64,000 nucleotides of DNA from JAHRVQ01 sp051278195 (GTDB lineage: Bacteria > Pseudomonadota > Gammaproteobacteria > Pseudomonadales > Azotimanducaceae): positions 5,093 through 69,092 of the forward strand of contig JBNMQM010000020.1 in assembly GCA_051278195.1 (NCBI GenBank), in the 5' to 3' direction. Below, in pieces: positions 18,817 to 27,998 of this stretch (positions are counted from its first letter, which is position 1; the number at the start of each line of letters is the position of its first letter). The position numbers and the translations under genes were made by a program. A model generated the notes under the pieces. The model was given only the letters and a program-made list of their open reading frames with translations. It made no database searches and was not told the DNA's origin.

Positions 18817-19865
18817 TGCCTGCGCCAGAACGCACCGCGCTGCACAAAAATGCTCAAGCCACTCACCGCCAGATAAAGCAGCGACAAAGATACCAGGCCA
18901 AGCACAAACCTATGGCCAAACCAATTCGTCTTACCGGAATGGACGGGATAAAACGCATCAAAGATCATCGGCCCCATCCCAAGCTCGGGTGCACGAATAA
19001 CCTGCAAAATTTCACCTGTTTTGGGCACTACCGCTAGATAGGAGCGACCGTTAGGGTGCAACTCCGTTGGCATACGCAGGCGCAGCATGAGTGTCGACGT
19101 ATCAGTGCGAGGCGGTGTCACAAAGCGCAGCGCTGCGTTGGGCAATGCCTTTTCTGTTACTGCAAGTATGTGCGACCAATCAATTTCGCCTGAGTGCGCT
19201 GCTACTTCCCAGACCTGCGGTCTAAGAGTGCCACTAACACCGAACCCGTAATTAAGCGCAACTCGAAACGGATCAGGAAACACCATCGCGATGCCGGTGA
19301 CGCTAGTTGCCAAAAACAGCAGTGACATCGCGACGCCCTGCGCCGCATGGCTCTTTAGCAACTGCACCCAATTAGCGCTTGTTGGCAGCAGGAATCGAAC
19401 TCTAAATAGCCGCCTTCGTCGCCACCAAACGAGCAGACCTGAGACCATGCTGATGACGCAGAAAATCCCAGTCACGCCCACCGCTAGATGACCGACCTCA
19501 CCTAGAATGAGTCTGGCGTGAAGTTCAAACAAAAACAGGGGTACGCTGTCGATCCAGGTCCAGCTAGCCAATAACTCACCGCTCGTTGGGTGATAAACCT
19601 GTTGCTCTCCACCTGCGAGATAGGCGAGATAAAAAGGCCGAGAAGCCGTCGGCATACCCAGAGATACAACTTGCGGATCAGCGGATAGAAAAATCTCTTC
19701 AATCAACCTTGCATCCGGTGAAATCAATCCAGCATTGTCAGGCAATGCTGGATACCTCCAGTCAAGATATTCATCCATCCACAGCAACAGAAAACCACTG
19801 AGACTTAGCAGTATCAGAACGCTCCCAGCGAAAACGCCTAACCAACGGTGTAGTAAAACCAGCAT
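18813..19865 (-). CDS. PepSY-associated transmembrane protein (PiuB-like)
   Basis: A 350-residue inner-membrane protein of the PepSY_TM family. It opens with L-H-R-W-L-G-V-F-A-G and a first helix, has further helices around residues 130-150, 185-205 and 320-345, and has two periplasmic PepSY-like stretches between. Members adjacent to TonB receptors are thought to reduce or help release iron from siderophores. It lies 6 bp downstream of the TonB receptor gene on the same strand, so the two are one operon under the Fur box at 22036-22054. Confidence 0.85.
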   Translation of the reverse strand: MLVLLHRWLGVFAGSVLILLSLSGFLLLWMDEYLDWRYPALPDNAGLISPDARLIEEIFLSADPQVVSLGMPTASRPFYLAYLAGGEQQVYHPTSGELLASWTWIDSVPLFLFELHARLILGEVGHLAVGVTGIFCVISMVSGLLVWWRRRRLFRVRFLLPTSANWVQLLKSHAAQGVAMSLLFLATSVTGIAMVFPDPFRVALNYGFGVSGTLRPQVWEVAAHSGEIDWSHILAVTEKALPNAALRFVTPPRTDTSTLMLRLRMPTELHPNGRSYLAVVPKTGEILQVIRAPELGMGPMIFDAFYPVHSGKTNWFGHRFVLGLVSLSLLYLAVSGLSIFVQRGAFWRRH

Positions 19866-19871
19866 CGGTTG

Positions 19872-22001
19872 TTAAAACTGGCGCTGCCAACCAACAGATA
19901 GGGTTCGCCCGTTACCCGTAAAGTAGGTGTCGCTCCGCTGTGAAGGCTCGACTTGTGCGAAATAGGTGAAGTAATCTTCATTCAACACGTTTTCGATTGC
20001 CAGAGACCACAAGCCACTTTTGGCCTGCCAGCGCAGCGTTAGATCCGCAAGGGTATAGCCATCAAAATCAGCTGCACTCGGTCCGTTGACGCCGTCAAAA
20101 TTTCGATCTTCAACACGATAAGCCTGCAGGCGCCAATCTATGGCGTCCGACAAGTTTCCATATAGGTAAGCATTGAGCCGGTTAGGTCCAATGTTGAGGC
20201 CATCTAGGTCCGAGTCGATACTGCCGTCACGATCAGAATCAAACCGTCCCTCTGTAAAAGAATAGTTAGCACCAAATCCTAGGGCGTCGCTAAACAGATA
20301 ATCAACCACCACCTCGAACCCGTCGATCTCCGTCCGCTGACGTTCTACTGCGAAAATTCCGACACTGTTCGTGCGCAATCTGGAGCCGTTTTCTGCTTCT
20401 GATTCAAAATAGGTTAGGCGCGCTTGAAGTTTACCGTTATCAAATTCTAGGCCGGCTTCAAGGTTATCCGTGACCACAGGCTCAACATTGAGCAATGTCT
20501 CTACATCCTGCCCTGGTGTTGAAACCCCTCGCAACACTCGCCCAACATCAGGCATCGTAAAACCTTCACTATAGGAACCGTATACACGCCAGTCATCGGC
20601 AAACTGCCAGACAACGCCAACGTTAGCCAAAGTCTCTTCAAAATCAGGATCACCGCCACCCACAAATGTGCTGTCGGCAGCTGCAATCGTCGTGTAATCG
20701 TCAACCTCGAGCCCGGCATATTCACGTCTGGCGCCGGCGGACAAGGTTACGGTGGGCGTGACCATCCAACTCACCTGAGCGAAAGGTGAAATCGATTCAA
20801 ACCGCGTGGTCGGCACCCATTGCCTACCGCTTTGCGCCAACTCTTGGGCCGAATCATCACGAAACCAATCAACACCCACTGTGACGTTAATGCCATTGTC
20901 GAGCGAGCGATGATAGGTGGTTTTTAGACCATTTTTTTCGGACACAATCGCTGACTGATCAAGAAAGGGGCCACCAGTTGGCGTTAGCCTAAAAAAGCCC
21001 CCAAAGGTGCCACCTTCAAACAATGCTTCGTAGCTTTGATCAAACACTTGCGCGGTGAAAGTCCCACCTAAAAAGTCATCGTGCTGCAAAGTTACAGAAA
21101 CTGCAGTGACCTCATTGCTCGCGGGGTCACCTACATCCGCAGCCGGACTACCCTCAATTGTGCCGGTAGGTAAGCCGATTGCACGGTCACCAAGCACGCT
21201 ACGAAAATCACCGTTTCGTTCTAGATTGAAATCACTCAGCATTAGCGTCAACACCATGTCATCAGTGGCTTGCCAAGCGCCTTTCAAGAATAGATTTTCG
21301 GCAGACGAGTCCATGATGTCACCCTGAGTGGGGTATAGCCCAACAGCATCACCGTTCGCATCAATGAACAAGCCCCGCTCGTGTAACGCGACGCCAACTG
21401 CCAATGCAAATTGTTCATTGCCTCCCATCGCAGTCGCTTGCACTTTATAACTCGCCGCATCACCATCAAATCCGTCGTCGCTGCTAAGGCGAGCACCTAC
21501 ATCGAACTGGAAATCTTCATTAAATTTTGGCGATAGAGTGACCGTGTTGACGACGCCACCGGTAGCGCCAATCCCCTGTATCGCATTAGATCCGCTAATG
21601 ACTTCAATACGCTCAACAAAGGCCAGATCTAGCGAGTGCCCGTCTCTTTGGCCGTCTCTCAGGGCATTGTGTTGGGGAACGCCGTCAATTAGGTAAAGCG
21701 GGTTACGTCCGCGAAGTGTCTCACCACGACCCGCCAACTTCTGTGAACTGGGCGCAAAGCCAGGAATGGTTCTGGATAGCACACTGGCAAGATCATCAGC
21801 GATTTGGGACTGGATCTGAATGGACTCACGGCCAACAATCGTCACAGCGCCGGCGATAGAGGTAACTGGCTGTTGGATGCGAGTCGCTTCGACAGTAACT
21901 TCTTCGAGATTGGATTCAGCCGCGCGTATCTGCTGTGCTCCACCAATGATCATCAGGCAAAGAAATCCCGCAATCTGAGTTGAGTGTTTTTGCATGTGCA
22001 T
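19872..22001 (-). CDS. TonB-dependent outer-membrane receptor (iron/siderophore type)
   Basis: A 709-residue outer-membrane receptor. A signal peptide (hydrophobic about residues 10-27, ending I-R-A-A) precedes a TonB-box-like E-E-V-T-V-E-A-T. A plug domain follows with the typical R-G-R-N-P-L-Y-L-I-D-G-V-P and R-I-E-V-I-S-G-S-N-A motifs, and then a beta-barrel ends in the aromatic terminus V-G-W-Q-R-Q-F. ATG at 22001 is preceded by CGGAA; ATG at 21995 is an alternative. A near-consensus Fur box lies 35 bp upstream, so repression by iron-loaded Fur is likely. The ligand is probably a ferric siderophore, by inference from Fur and the PepSY partner. Confidence 0.92.
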   Translation of the reverse strand: MHMQKHSTQIAGFLCLMIIGGAQQIRAAESNLEEVTVEATRIQQPVTSIAGAVTIVGRESIQIQSQIADDLASVLSRTIPGFAPSSQKLAGRGETLRGRNPLYLIDGVPQHNALRDGQRDGHSLDLAFVERIEVISGSNAIQGIGATGGVVNTVTLSPKFNEDFQFDVGARLSSDDGFDGDAASYKVQATAMGGNEQFALAVGVALHERGLFIDANGDAVGLYPTQGDIMDSSAENLFLKGAWQATDDMVLTLMLSDFNLERNGDFRSVLGDRAIGLPTGTIEGSPAADVGDPASNEVTAVSVTLQHDDFLGGTFTAQVFDQSYEALFEGGTFGGFFRLTPTGGPFLDQSAIVSEKNGLKTTYHRSLDNGINVTVGVDWFRDDSAQELAQSGRQWVPTTRFESISPFAQVSWMVTPTVTLSAGARREYAGLEVDDYTTIAAADSTFVGGGDPDFEETLANVGVVWQFADDWRVYGSYSEGFTMPDVGRVLRGVSTPGQDVETLLNVEPVVTDNLEAGLEFDNGKLQARLTYFESEAENGSRLRTNSVGIFAVERQRTEIDGFEVVVDYLFSDALGFGANYSFTEGRFDSDRDGSIDSDLDGLNIGPNRLNAYLYGNLSDAIDWRLQAYRVEDRNFDGVNGPSAADFDGYTLADLTLRWQAKSGLWSLAIENVLNEDYFTYFAQVEPSQRSDTYFTGNGRTLSVGWQRQF

Positions 22002-22035
22002 TTTTTCCGATGTTTTGAAGTGCCGGAATACTAAT

Positions 22036-22054
22036 GATAATGATTATCATTTGC
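22036..22054 (-). promoter_or_regulatory. Fur box upstream of the TonB receptor operon
   Basis: Read on the minus strand, the 19 bp GCAAATGATAATCATTATC match the classical Fur consensus GATAATGATAATCATTATC at 17 of 19 positions by direct count. The site is 35 bp upstream of the receptor start codon, where Fur would cover the promoter. Confidence 0.85.
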
Positions 22055-22064
22055 AATGACCAAC

Positions 22065-22135
22065 GCCATATCCCTAGCCAGGGATCTCAAATCAAAAGAT
22101 ATTTCCGCATCGTTGAAATAGCCGAAGCGCAGAAT
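22065..22135 (-). pseudogene. Decayed fragment related to the TAP-like hydrolase gene at 23609-25105
   Basis: On the minus strand this stretch encodes L-R-F-G-Y-F-N-D-A-E-I-S-F-D, which matches L-R-R-G-Y-F-N-D-A-E-I-S-F-D inside the hydrolase gene (coding bases near 23997-24067). The DNA match includes 15 identical bases in a row (ATCAAAAGATATTTC) and continues with scattered substitutions. Flanking sequence is not recognisable as the rest of the gene. It is best read as the remnant of a second copy, left beside the Fur-controlled promoter. I see no start or function. Confidence 0.7.
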
Positions 22136-22294
22136 CATGATCCATGCCCTCGCATTGCCCCAGCTTGCAGTCACCGATGATCCACTTCCACAAACTCAGA
22201 TGAGCGCATCTTACTCTGGTGCTTATCTCGCACTTTACTCTGAGCACACGACTCCCTAGGCTTACCCCACCAAAATGATGCGAGCCTGGTAGAT

Positions 22295-23563
22295 ATGGTC
22301 ACAAGAAGAGTTTTCTTAAGTGGGGCTCTGGCAACTGCAGCGCTACCGGCGCTCAATGCATATGGTGCCATGACAATGGCGAACCACACACTTGCGACAG
22401 ACGAAGCCTATTGGGCCGGGATCAGGAAGCTCTACGACCTTAAGCCGGACATGATCAATGTCGAAAATGGCTACTGGGGCATGATGGCAAGGCCAGTGCT
22501 TGAGCAGTACATCACGCATACGGAAAACGTTAATCGAGACAACTCCTGGTTTGCTCGACGTGAGTTCGGCAAACGTTTCCGCCATGTAACTGAAACACTT
22601 GCGACCTCACTCAATGTCGGTCCAGATGAAATTGCGCTAACGCGAGGCGCAACAGAAGCACTTCAAGCACTTATGTCGGGTTACCGGGGCCTTAAGGCTG
22701 GCGATGCTGTGATGTACGCAGACCTCGACTACGGTTCGATGCAGATGTCGTTAGAATCGAAAGCCAATCAAGAAGGCGCGGACATCATCCGCTTGGAGAT
22801 TCCGGAACCGGTCTCATATGAAGGATTGATTGAATTCTATACACAGGCGATGGCTGACGCGCCAAAAACCCAGCTACTACTACTCACTCATATCAGTCAC
22901 CGCACAGGCCTGGTCATCCCGGTTAAAGAAATTACTGAAATCGCAAAATCGCGGGGTATCGATGTCATCGTCGATGCCGCACATTCCTGGGGACAACTAG
23001 ACTTTTCTCCGCGTGACCTGGGCGCAGACTTCATTGGGTTCAATTTACATAAATGGATCGGTGCGCCTATTGGCGTCGGGGCACTTTATATCCGCCAGGC
23101 TAGATTGGCTGACATTGCGCCGAACCCCTCGGCGAGCGCCAACGAATATGACAAGGTGACTGGGCGAGCACACACAGGTACCAGTAACTTTGCCGCAATA
23201 CTGACGGTACCTGACGCGCTTGAGTTTCACGCGTCAATTACCGCGTCGGCGAAGGCGGCGCGACTTCAATATCTGAGAAATGAATGGGTCAAGTTCGTCG
23301 CTGACACACCGGAGATTAAGGTGCTAACGGGTGAGGACCCGCGCCTCCATGCGGGCATCACATCATTTCGAATCAAGGGCCGAACATCGACCGATGATAA
23401 TCGTGCAATCGTCGCTAAACTGTTGGACGAGAGCCGTATTTTTACAGTTCATAGAACAGGCGTCGCGGCTGGCGCCTGCGTTCGAATTACTCCGGGCATC
23501 TACAACACAACAGCAGAAATGCACAGTGTTGGCCGAGCGATTCGCGCATTAGCACCGGCATAA
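22295..23563 (+). CDS. Class V aminotransferase (isopenicillin-N-epimerase-like) with Tat signal
   Basis: A 422-residue fold-type I PLP enzyme. The N-terminus M-V-T-R-R-V-F-L-S-G followed by an Ala/Leu-rich stretch matches a twin-arginine signal, so the protein is probably exported folded with its cofactor. The PLP Asp-His region is V-D-A-A-H-S-W-G-Q and the Schiff-base Lys is in F-N-L-H-K-W-I-G-A-P. R-I-T-P-G-I-Y-N-T near the C-terminus is a typical carboxylate-binding segment. Isopenicillin-N-epimerase-like and cysteine-desulfurase-like enzymes share this layout; the reaction cannot be chosen between them. It is monocistronic and convergent with the hydrolase gene. Confidence 0.85.
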   Translation: MVTRRVFLSGALATAALPALNAYGAMTMANHTLATDEAYWAGIRKLYDLKPDMINVENGYWGMMARPVLEQYITHTENVNRDNSWFARREFGKRFRHVTETLATSLNVGPDEIALTRGATEALQALMSGYRGLKAGDAVMYADLDYGSMQMSLESKANQEGADIIRLEIPEPVSYEGLIEFYTQAMADAPKTQLLLLTHISHRTGLVIPVKEITEIAKSRGIDVIVDAAHSWGQLDFSPRDLGADFIGFNLHKWIGAPIGVGALYIRQARLADIAPNPSASANEYDKVTGRAHTGTSNFAAILTVPDALEFHASITASAKAARLQYLRNEWVKFVADTPEIKVLTGEDPRLHAGITSFRIKGRTSTDDNRAIVAKLLDESRIFTVHRTGVAAGACVRITPGIYNTTAEMHSVGRAIRALAPA

Positions 23564-23608
23564 CACTTAAATCGTACCTAGATGGAATTTGAAGAAATCG
23601 ACAGCAGG

Positions 23609-25105
23609 TCAACCAGCAGGCACAAACTCTGGCAGCTCAATTTTGATTCGTTTCTTCGTAATGCGGTCGCCACTTAGGAACCGATGAATGACTTCTGTTA
23701 CCTCCGGTGAGCGCATAAAAAGATTGTGGCCGGCGTTCTCTACCAATACATGAGTCAATTTCGATAACCCTGCCGTTGCTTCGACTTGTGCATCAATATA
23801 GGTCCTGCCATCTAGCGTGCCTGTCAGCAGCAATGTTGGCACATCACTGACGGCTTCAGTTCGAAAATCGCCCCCTAGATCTAGATCGACAATTTTTTTG
23901 TTTAGGTGCGGCATAGGAAAGTTCAATGCCAGCCCTAGCAGCGAAGACTTGGCTTGTTGGTTAACCAGCTCTAAGCGCTCATCTGTAATGCCCGATGCCA
24001 CATCCATTGCTAGGGGCATCACATCAAAAGATATTTCTGCATCGTTGAAGTAGCCACGGCGCAGAACCTGAGTGAGTGGTCCAACAATGCCTTTATCCAG
24101 GTCCCAGTAAAGTGACAGCAACGTCGGCACACCTCTGTGCGGGTCGGCAATCATGCTCGAGGCCAGTATCTGCATGTGGTAGCGCTGGAACAATAAGTCG
24201 ACCGGTTCGCTATCCTTAACGGGAACGGCAAGCAATATCGGCTTCACTTCTAGTTGGTGGTGGACGCGCGTCATCAAGGCTTTAATATCTGGATAGGCAC
24301 TGGCTGCCGCAGGTTGTGAGTTGACGGCCGTTTGCAAACGTTGAAAATAGGCGTCGGTCCGGCTCGGCAACTTCACCGTTTGATTTAACCCCTCAGCACT
24401 GGCAATCACTACCTTCTCGATGCTGTTCGGGATCGCTTTCAAACTGGCCAGAGCTAGATGACTGCCGTAAGAGATGCCCCATAAAACCACCTTATCAGCC
24501 TCCAGGTGCCGTCGCAGGTCGTCGATATCACGAGCACTTTCTAAGGTGGTATAGCCGTTCACATCAACACCCTGCTCCGTCCATTGTTGGACGCAAGCCC
24601 GCGCTGCATTTTGATAAAGTACGGTGAGTTGTTGGTCGGTCGCAACCTCGGTTAATGGAATATGCTGACCAGATTGACACTTATCGACGATTTTCGATGC
24701 GCCGGTACCCCGTTGATCCAGCGCAATCACATCACCATGCTGACGCAATGCCATAAACAGTGGATACCGAAAGCCCGGATATCTCGCGGTCTGGATGCCT
24801 GAGCCACCTGGGCCACCCGAGAGGTAAATAATAGGGCTTCTTTTAGTTAGCGAATCCTTAGCCGAACCTGTTGCCGGAAATCGCACATACCGAACAGGAA
24901 TCATTCTGCTCTGGGGCTTACTACGATTCTCAGGCACTTCAATAAAGCCTTCAAGTGCATCGGTCTTTTGCCCATCCATGGTTTCGAAAACAATGGCATT
25001 CTCGTTCTTAAACATCGGCTGAGCAGATGCCGCAGATGCCAGCGGGCCAAAAAACAGAAGTAAAAATGGCGGGAGGTAGGAAATGTTTAGATAAGCAAAT
25101 CTCAT
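23609..25105 (-). CDS. Exported alpha/beta hydrolase, TAP-like peptidase family
   Basis: A 498-residue secreted or periplasmic serine hydrolase. A signal peptide spans about residues 8-28 (ending A-S-A-A-S-A). The oxyanion motif Y-L-S-G-G-P-G-G-S-G is followed by the nucleophile elbow G-I-S-Y-G-S-H, and the C-terminal TAP-like domain supplies Asp in T-L-D-G-R-T-Y and His in N-A-G-H-N-L-F. This layout is that of tripeptidyl-aminopeptidase or proline-iminopeptidase relatives acting on short peptides or esters. It is divergent from the LytTR regulator gene with 174 bp between them, so it could be a target of that regulator. A piece of a related gene survives at 22065-22135. Confidence 0.87.
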   Translation of the reverse strand: MRFAYLNISYLPPFLLLFFGPLASAASAQPMFKNENAIVFETMDGQKTDALEGFIEVPENRSKPQSRMIPVRYVRFPATGSAKDSLTKRSPIIYLSGGPGGSGIQTARYPGFRYPLFMALRQHGDVIALDQRGTGASKIVDKCQSGQHIPLTEVATDQQLTVLYQNAARACVQQWTEQGVDVNGYTTLESARDIDDLRRHLEADKVVLWGISYGSHLALASLKAIPNSIEKVVIASAEGLNQTVKLPSRTDAYFQRLQTAVNSQPAAASAYPDIKALMTRVHHQLEVKPILLAVPVKDSEPVDLLFQRYHMQILASSMIADPHRGVPTLLSLYWDLDKGIVGPLTQVLRRGYFNDAEISFDVMPLAMDVASGITDERLELVNQQAKSSLLGLALNFPMPHLNKKIVDLDLGGDFRTEAVSDVPTLLLTGTLDGRTYIDAQVEATAGLSKLTHVLVENAGHNLFMRSPEVTEVIHRFLSGDRITKKRIKIELPEFVPAG

Positions 25106-25210
25106 GGTGCAACCTTGGAACGTCTGGTGATCGAGATTCGATTAACGAGCATGCCGTCTGACGAGTCATGCTATATTCGGCCAAAGGCATCAAAACAACT
25201 GCCGAACTCG

Positions 25211-25266
25211 GTTAACGGTAGCCAAAATTCTTTAAACGGTATCTGCCCTACGCGCCTTCTACGGTA
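25211..25266 (+). promoter_or_regulatory. Three direct repeats ending ACGGTA upstream of a LytTR gene
   Basis: GTTAACGGTA at 25211-25220, TTAAACGGTA at 25232-25241 and TTCTACGGTA at 25257-25266 lie on the plus strand in the divergent region. The first two are spaced 21 bp start to start, two helical turns, as known for LytTR-family sites (two roughly 9-bp direct repeats with a 12-13 bp gap). The third is 25 bp further on and ends 13 bp before the ATG. The downstream gene itself encodes a LytTR domain, so autoregulation is a reasonable inference. Confidence 0.55.
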
Positions 25267-25279
25267 GGCTAGCGCTTAT

Positions 25280-26806
25280 ATGCTGCGACTTCTCCTCTTA
25301 ACATTGTGCACCCTGCTCATAGCTTCCCCCCTCGATGCGCAGGCAGAGATTCGCCTGATCGCCGTCGATTTGGCAGACATCTCTGTCTGTTCCAGCGCAG
25401 CCATGCCGACGAACTTCCAAGCGGATAATTGTCTCCAAACCGATTTCGCCCACGCAGACCCGCAAGGTCAGCAGATTTGGGTTGAGACCACGCTGACCGT
25501 GCCAGAAAGTTGGCTGGATGACTCTGGGCCGCTGGGATTCTATATTTTCGCGAAGACCTCAAGCGAGGTTTTTTTCAACGGCCAACGCCTTGGCCAGAAC
25601 GGCACACCCGGGCAAACCGCCGACAGCGAAATACCCGGCAAAATGGACATCACATTTCATGTGCCAGCATCTCTTTTGAAGCAGGAGAACGTGGTGGTAC
25701 TAAATCTCTCTTCCCATCACGGCTACCTTCATTTGTCCCACCCCATCCACTTTGTTGGCGTCGGTGACTATGGCGCACCACAAGCGATGTTTAATAACTA
25801 CATGTTGATCACCATTGCACTACTTGGTGCGCTCATCCTCGGCACATTCTATTTCGGTGTCCTTTGTCTGCAACCAGAACGGCGCTCAGAGTACGTCTAT
25901 TTGCTGTTGATGGGACTCTTTGCCTCAACACAACTTTTTGCTGAACTAAGCCGCAGCCTGTTTGCCTACCTGTATCCCATACATGACGTGAGACTGATCG
26001 TTATCGTGGCCTGTTCTTTCGGTTTTGGCATTTGTTTACTCGCCTACATCGCCAACCAGCACGCTAAACAGAGGGTCTGGACCTGGCTCGCAGCGAGTGG
26101 AATCGCGACTGCGATCGCCGCGTACCTAATCGAGGGCTTTGATGCCAAAACCACTTTTGCGATCCTGGTACCGTCACTTTGCTCAATGCTACTAATCGGC
26201 GTAAAGATCTTTCGACAGCGTGGTGAAAAGCAACAGCCCGAAGTTTGGGGATATCTGTTCGCTCTCGCCCTGTTTAACGGTACCGTGGTCTTAACGCTGA
26301 ATGTTTTTCACAACCTAACGTTCTACCTGATCATTACTGGGATGATTGCCTACCTCTTTGCCCAACAGGCGCGAGCGCTGACACGGGAACGACAGCAACG
26401 TCATGAAGAAGAGAAACGCACCGCCAAACTAAGCTTCAAGTTAGACCAGATCGAACAGCAGGTGATGCCGACCAATCTGACCGTTACAAACAGTGGTGAG
26501 GTGATTCAGTTATCGACAGACCTCATTCGATACTGCAAAGCCTCAGGCGACTATGTCGAACTTCACCTCGAGGACAACAGGGAACAGCTGTACAGCGGCA
26601 GTCTCAAGAGTTTGGAAGATCGACTGCCGAGTACCTTTCTAAAAGTACATCGTTCCTACATCGTCAATCTAGAACATGTGTCAAAACTGGTCTCTAGCAG
26701 ACAAACAAAAACTAGCGGGAGTTGTCTTGTTTTGAGCGACAATACCGAGATACCCGTCAGTCGACGGGTGATGCCTATGGTGCGGAAGGCGTTTACTAAC
26801 GTTTAG
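25280..26806 (+). CDS. Membrane-bound LytTR-family transcriptional regulator (7TM-type sensor)
   Basis: A 508-residue one-component regulator. A signal peptide (residues 1-22) precedes a beta-rich extracytoplasmic domain (about 25-165; a jelly-roll-like carbohydrate-binding fold is possible). About seven membrane helices follow (about 170-370, starting M-L-I-T-I-A-L-L-G-A-L), then a short coiled-coil rich in Arg/Glu, then a LytTR DNA-binding domain (about 400-505) with Y-C-K-A-S-G-D-Y-V-E-L and F-L-K-V-H-R-S-Y-I-V-N. The arrangement suggests direct binding of DNA by a membrane-held protein in response to a periplasmic ligand. It is divergent from the TAP-like hydrolase and has LytTR-like repeats just upstream. 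Confidence 0.85.
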   Translation: MLRLLLLTLCTLLIASPLDAQAEIRLIAVDLADISVCSSAAMPTNFQADNCLQTDFAHADPQGQQIWVETTLTVPESWLDDSGPLGFYIFAKTSSEVFFNGQRLGQNGTPGQTADSEIPGKMDITFHVPASLLKQENVVVLNLSSHHGYLHLSHPIHFVGVGDYGAPQAMFNNYMLITIALLGALILGTFYFGVLCLQPERRSEYVYLLLMGLFASTQLFAELSRSLFAYLYPIHDVRLIVIVACSFGFGICLLAYIANQHAKQRVWTWLAASGIATAIAAYLIEGFDAKTTFAILVPSLCSMLLIGVKIFRQRGEKQQPEVWGYLFALALFNGTVVLTLNVFHNLTFYLIITGMIAYLFAQQARALTRERQQRHEEEKRTAKLSFKLDQIEQQVMPTNLTVTNSGEVIQLSTDLIRYCKASGDYVELHLEDNREQLYSGSLKSLEDRLPSTFLKVHRSYIVNLEHVSKLVSSRQTKTSGSCLVLSDNTEIPVSRRVMPMVRKAFTNV

Positions 26807-27075
26807 GTGTTCAGTGGGCTCTGCAGATTTAAATCGCTTCACAGGGTCTGAGAGCATCTCGTCACACCGCATCAAATGAATGGGGGCAGCGGACGTGATT
26901 TTTGTGCGATCCCGACTGGCGATTGGTTTATCCAGCTTCATGGCAGTCGTGCCACACCTTTACAATTTTTCTATGTGGCAGAAATTCTCCATATGCTCTA
27001 CGGTGGCAATACTTTTCAAGCAGAATTTTATTTTGCTCGCGGCACGAAAACTGAAACAACACTAAAGGTAGAGAA

Positions 27076-27879
27076 ATGGCAGGACGTTTGGAAAATAGAG
27101 TTGCGGTGATCACCGGTGGCACCAGCGGCATTGGCGAGGCAACAGCAGAACTGTTTGTCGCGGAAGGCGCCAGCGTGGTGATTTGTGGTCGGTCAGACGC
27201 AAAAGGCGCTGCCATCGCAGATCGGTTAGGAGATGCCTGTAAATTTATAACCGCTGATGTCATGCACGAAGCCGACATTGCAAAGACAATCGAGTTTGCG
27301 GCCGAAACTTTTGGTGGCATCGACATCCTCTTTAACAACGCTGGCGGACCTACTGCTGGTGATATCACGGACGTCGACGAGGACACCATACGTTACGCCA
27401 TGCAGCTGCTGTTCAGCAGCGCGGTGCTTGGCATCAAACATGTTGTACCGCATTTGCAGGCAAGGGGTGGCGGTAGCATTATCAATAACTCGAGTATTGC
27501 CGCGATACGCGACAATCAGGGTGGCCTACTCTATTCCTCTGCCAAGGCAGCTTTGACACACTACACGCAACTTGCCGGCGTCCGGCTTGGGCCCAGCGGG
27601 ATTCGCGTCAACTGCATTTCTCCCGGTGCCATTGCGACACCCATTTTTTATGGCGGTTCTGCACGCGCAAATACATTAAGCGATGATCAGAATGCGACAA
27701 AGATGGCGAAGCTTGAGGGCAACCTTGCCAACGCAACACCTATGCAGAAAACTGGCTTACCGGTGGATATTGCGACAGGTGCGCTGTATCTCGCTAGTGA
27801 TGAAGGCCGGTTCGTGAATAGTCATGATCTGATCATTGATGGCGGTCGAACCAGCATGTTCCATGAGCCGCAGCACTAA
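27076..27879 (+). CDS. Short-chain dehydrogenase/reductase (SDR)
   Basis: A 267-residue classical SDR. The cofactor motif is T-G-G-T-S-G-I-G at residues 13-20, N-N-A-G-G follows strand 4, and the catalytic Ser/Tyr/Lys are in N-N-S-S-I-A and Y-S-S-A-K. The C-terminal segment S-H-D-L-I-I-D-G-G-R is the usual substrate-loop end. It is probably NAD(P)-dependent and acts on an alcohol or ketone that cannot be named. It appears monocistronic; the 269 bp upstream show no convincing gene. Confidence 0.88.
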   Translation: MAGRLENRVAVITGGTSGIGEATAELFVAEGASVVICGRSDAKGAAIADRLGDACKFITADVMHEADIAKTIEFAAETFGGIDILFNNAGGPTAGDITDVDEDTIRYAMQLLFSSAVLGIKHVVPHLQARGGGSIINNSSIAAIRDNQGGLLYSSAKAALTHYTQLAGVRLGPSGIRVNCISPGAIATPIFYGGSARANTLSDDQNATKMAKLEGNLANATPMQKTGLPVDIATGALYLASDEGRFVNSHDLIIDGGRTSMFHEPQH

Positions 27880-27998
27880 GACTGGTCTATTGAGTCGCGC
27901 GAGGAGTTAGGAATGTCGAACACAACTTTTGGGAGCATTTTGTTCGCGCGGTTGGGTGCGGTAGTATCGGCAAGACTCACTCAAGGTTGAATATCACC

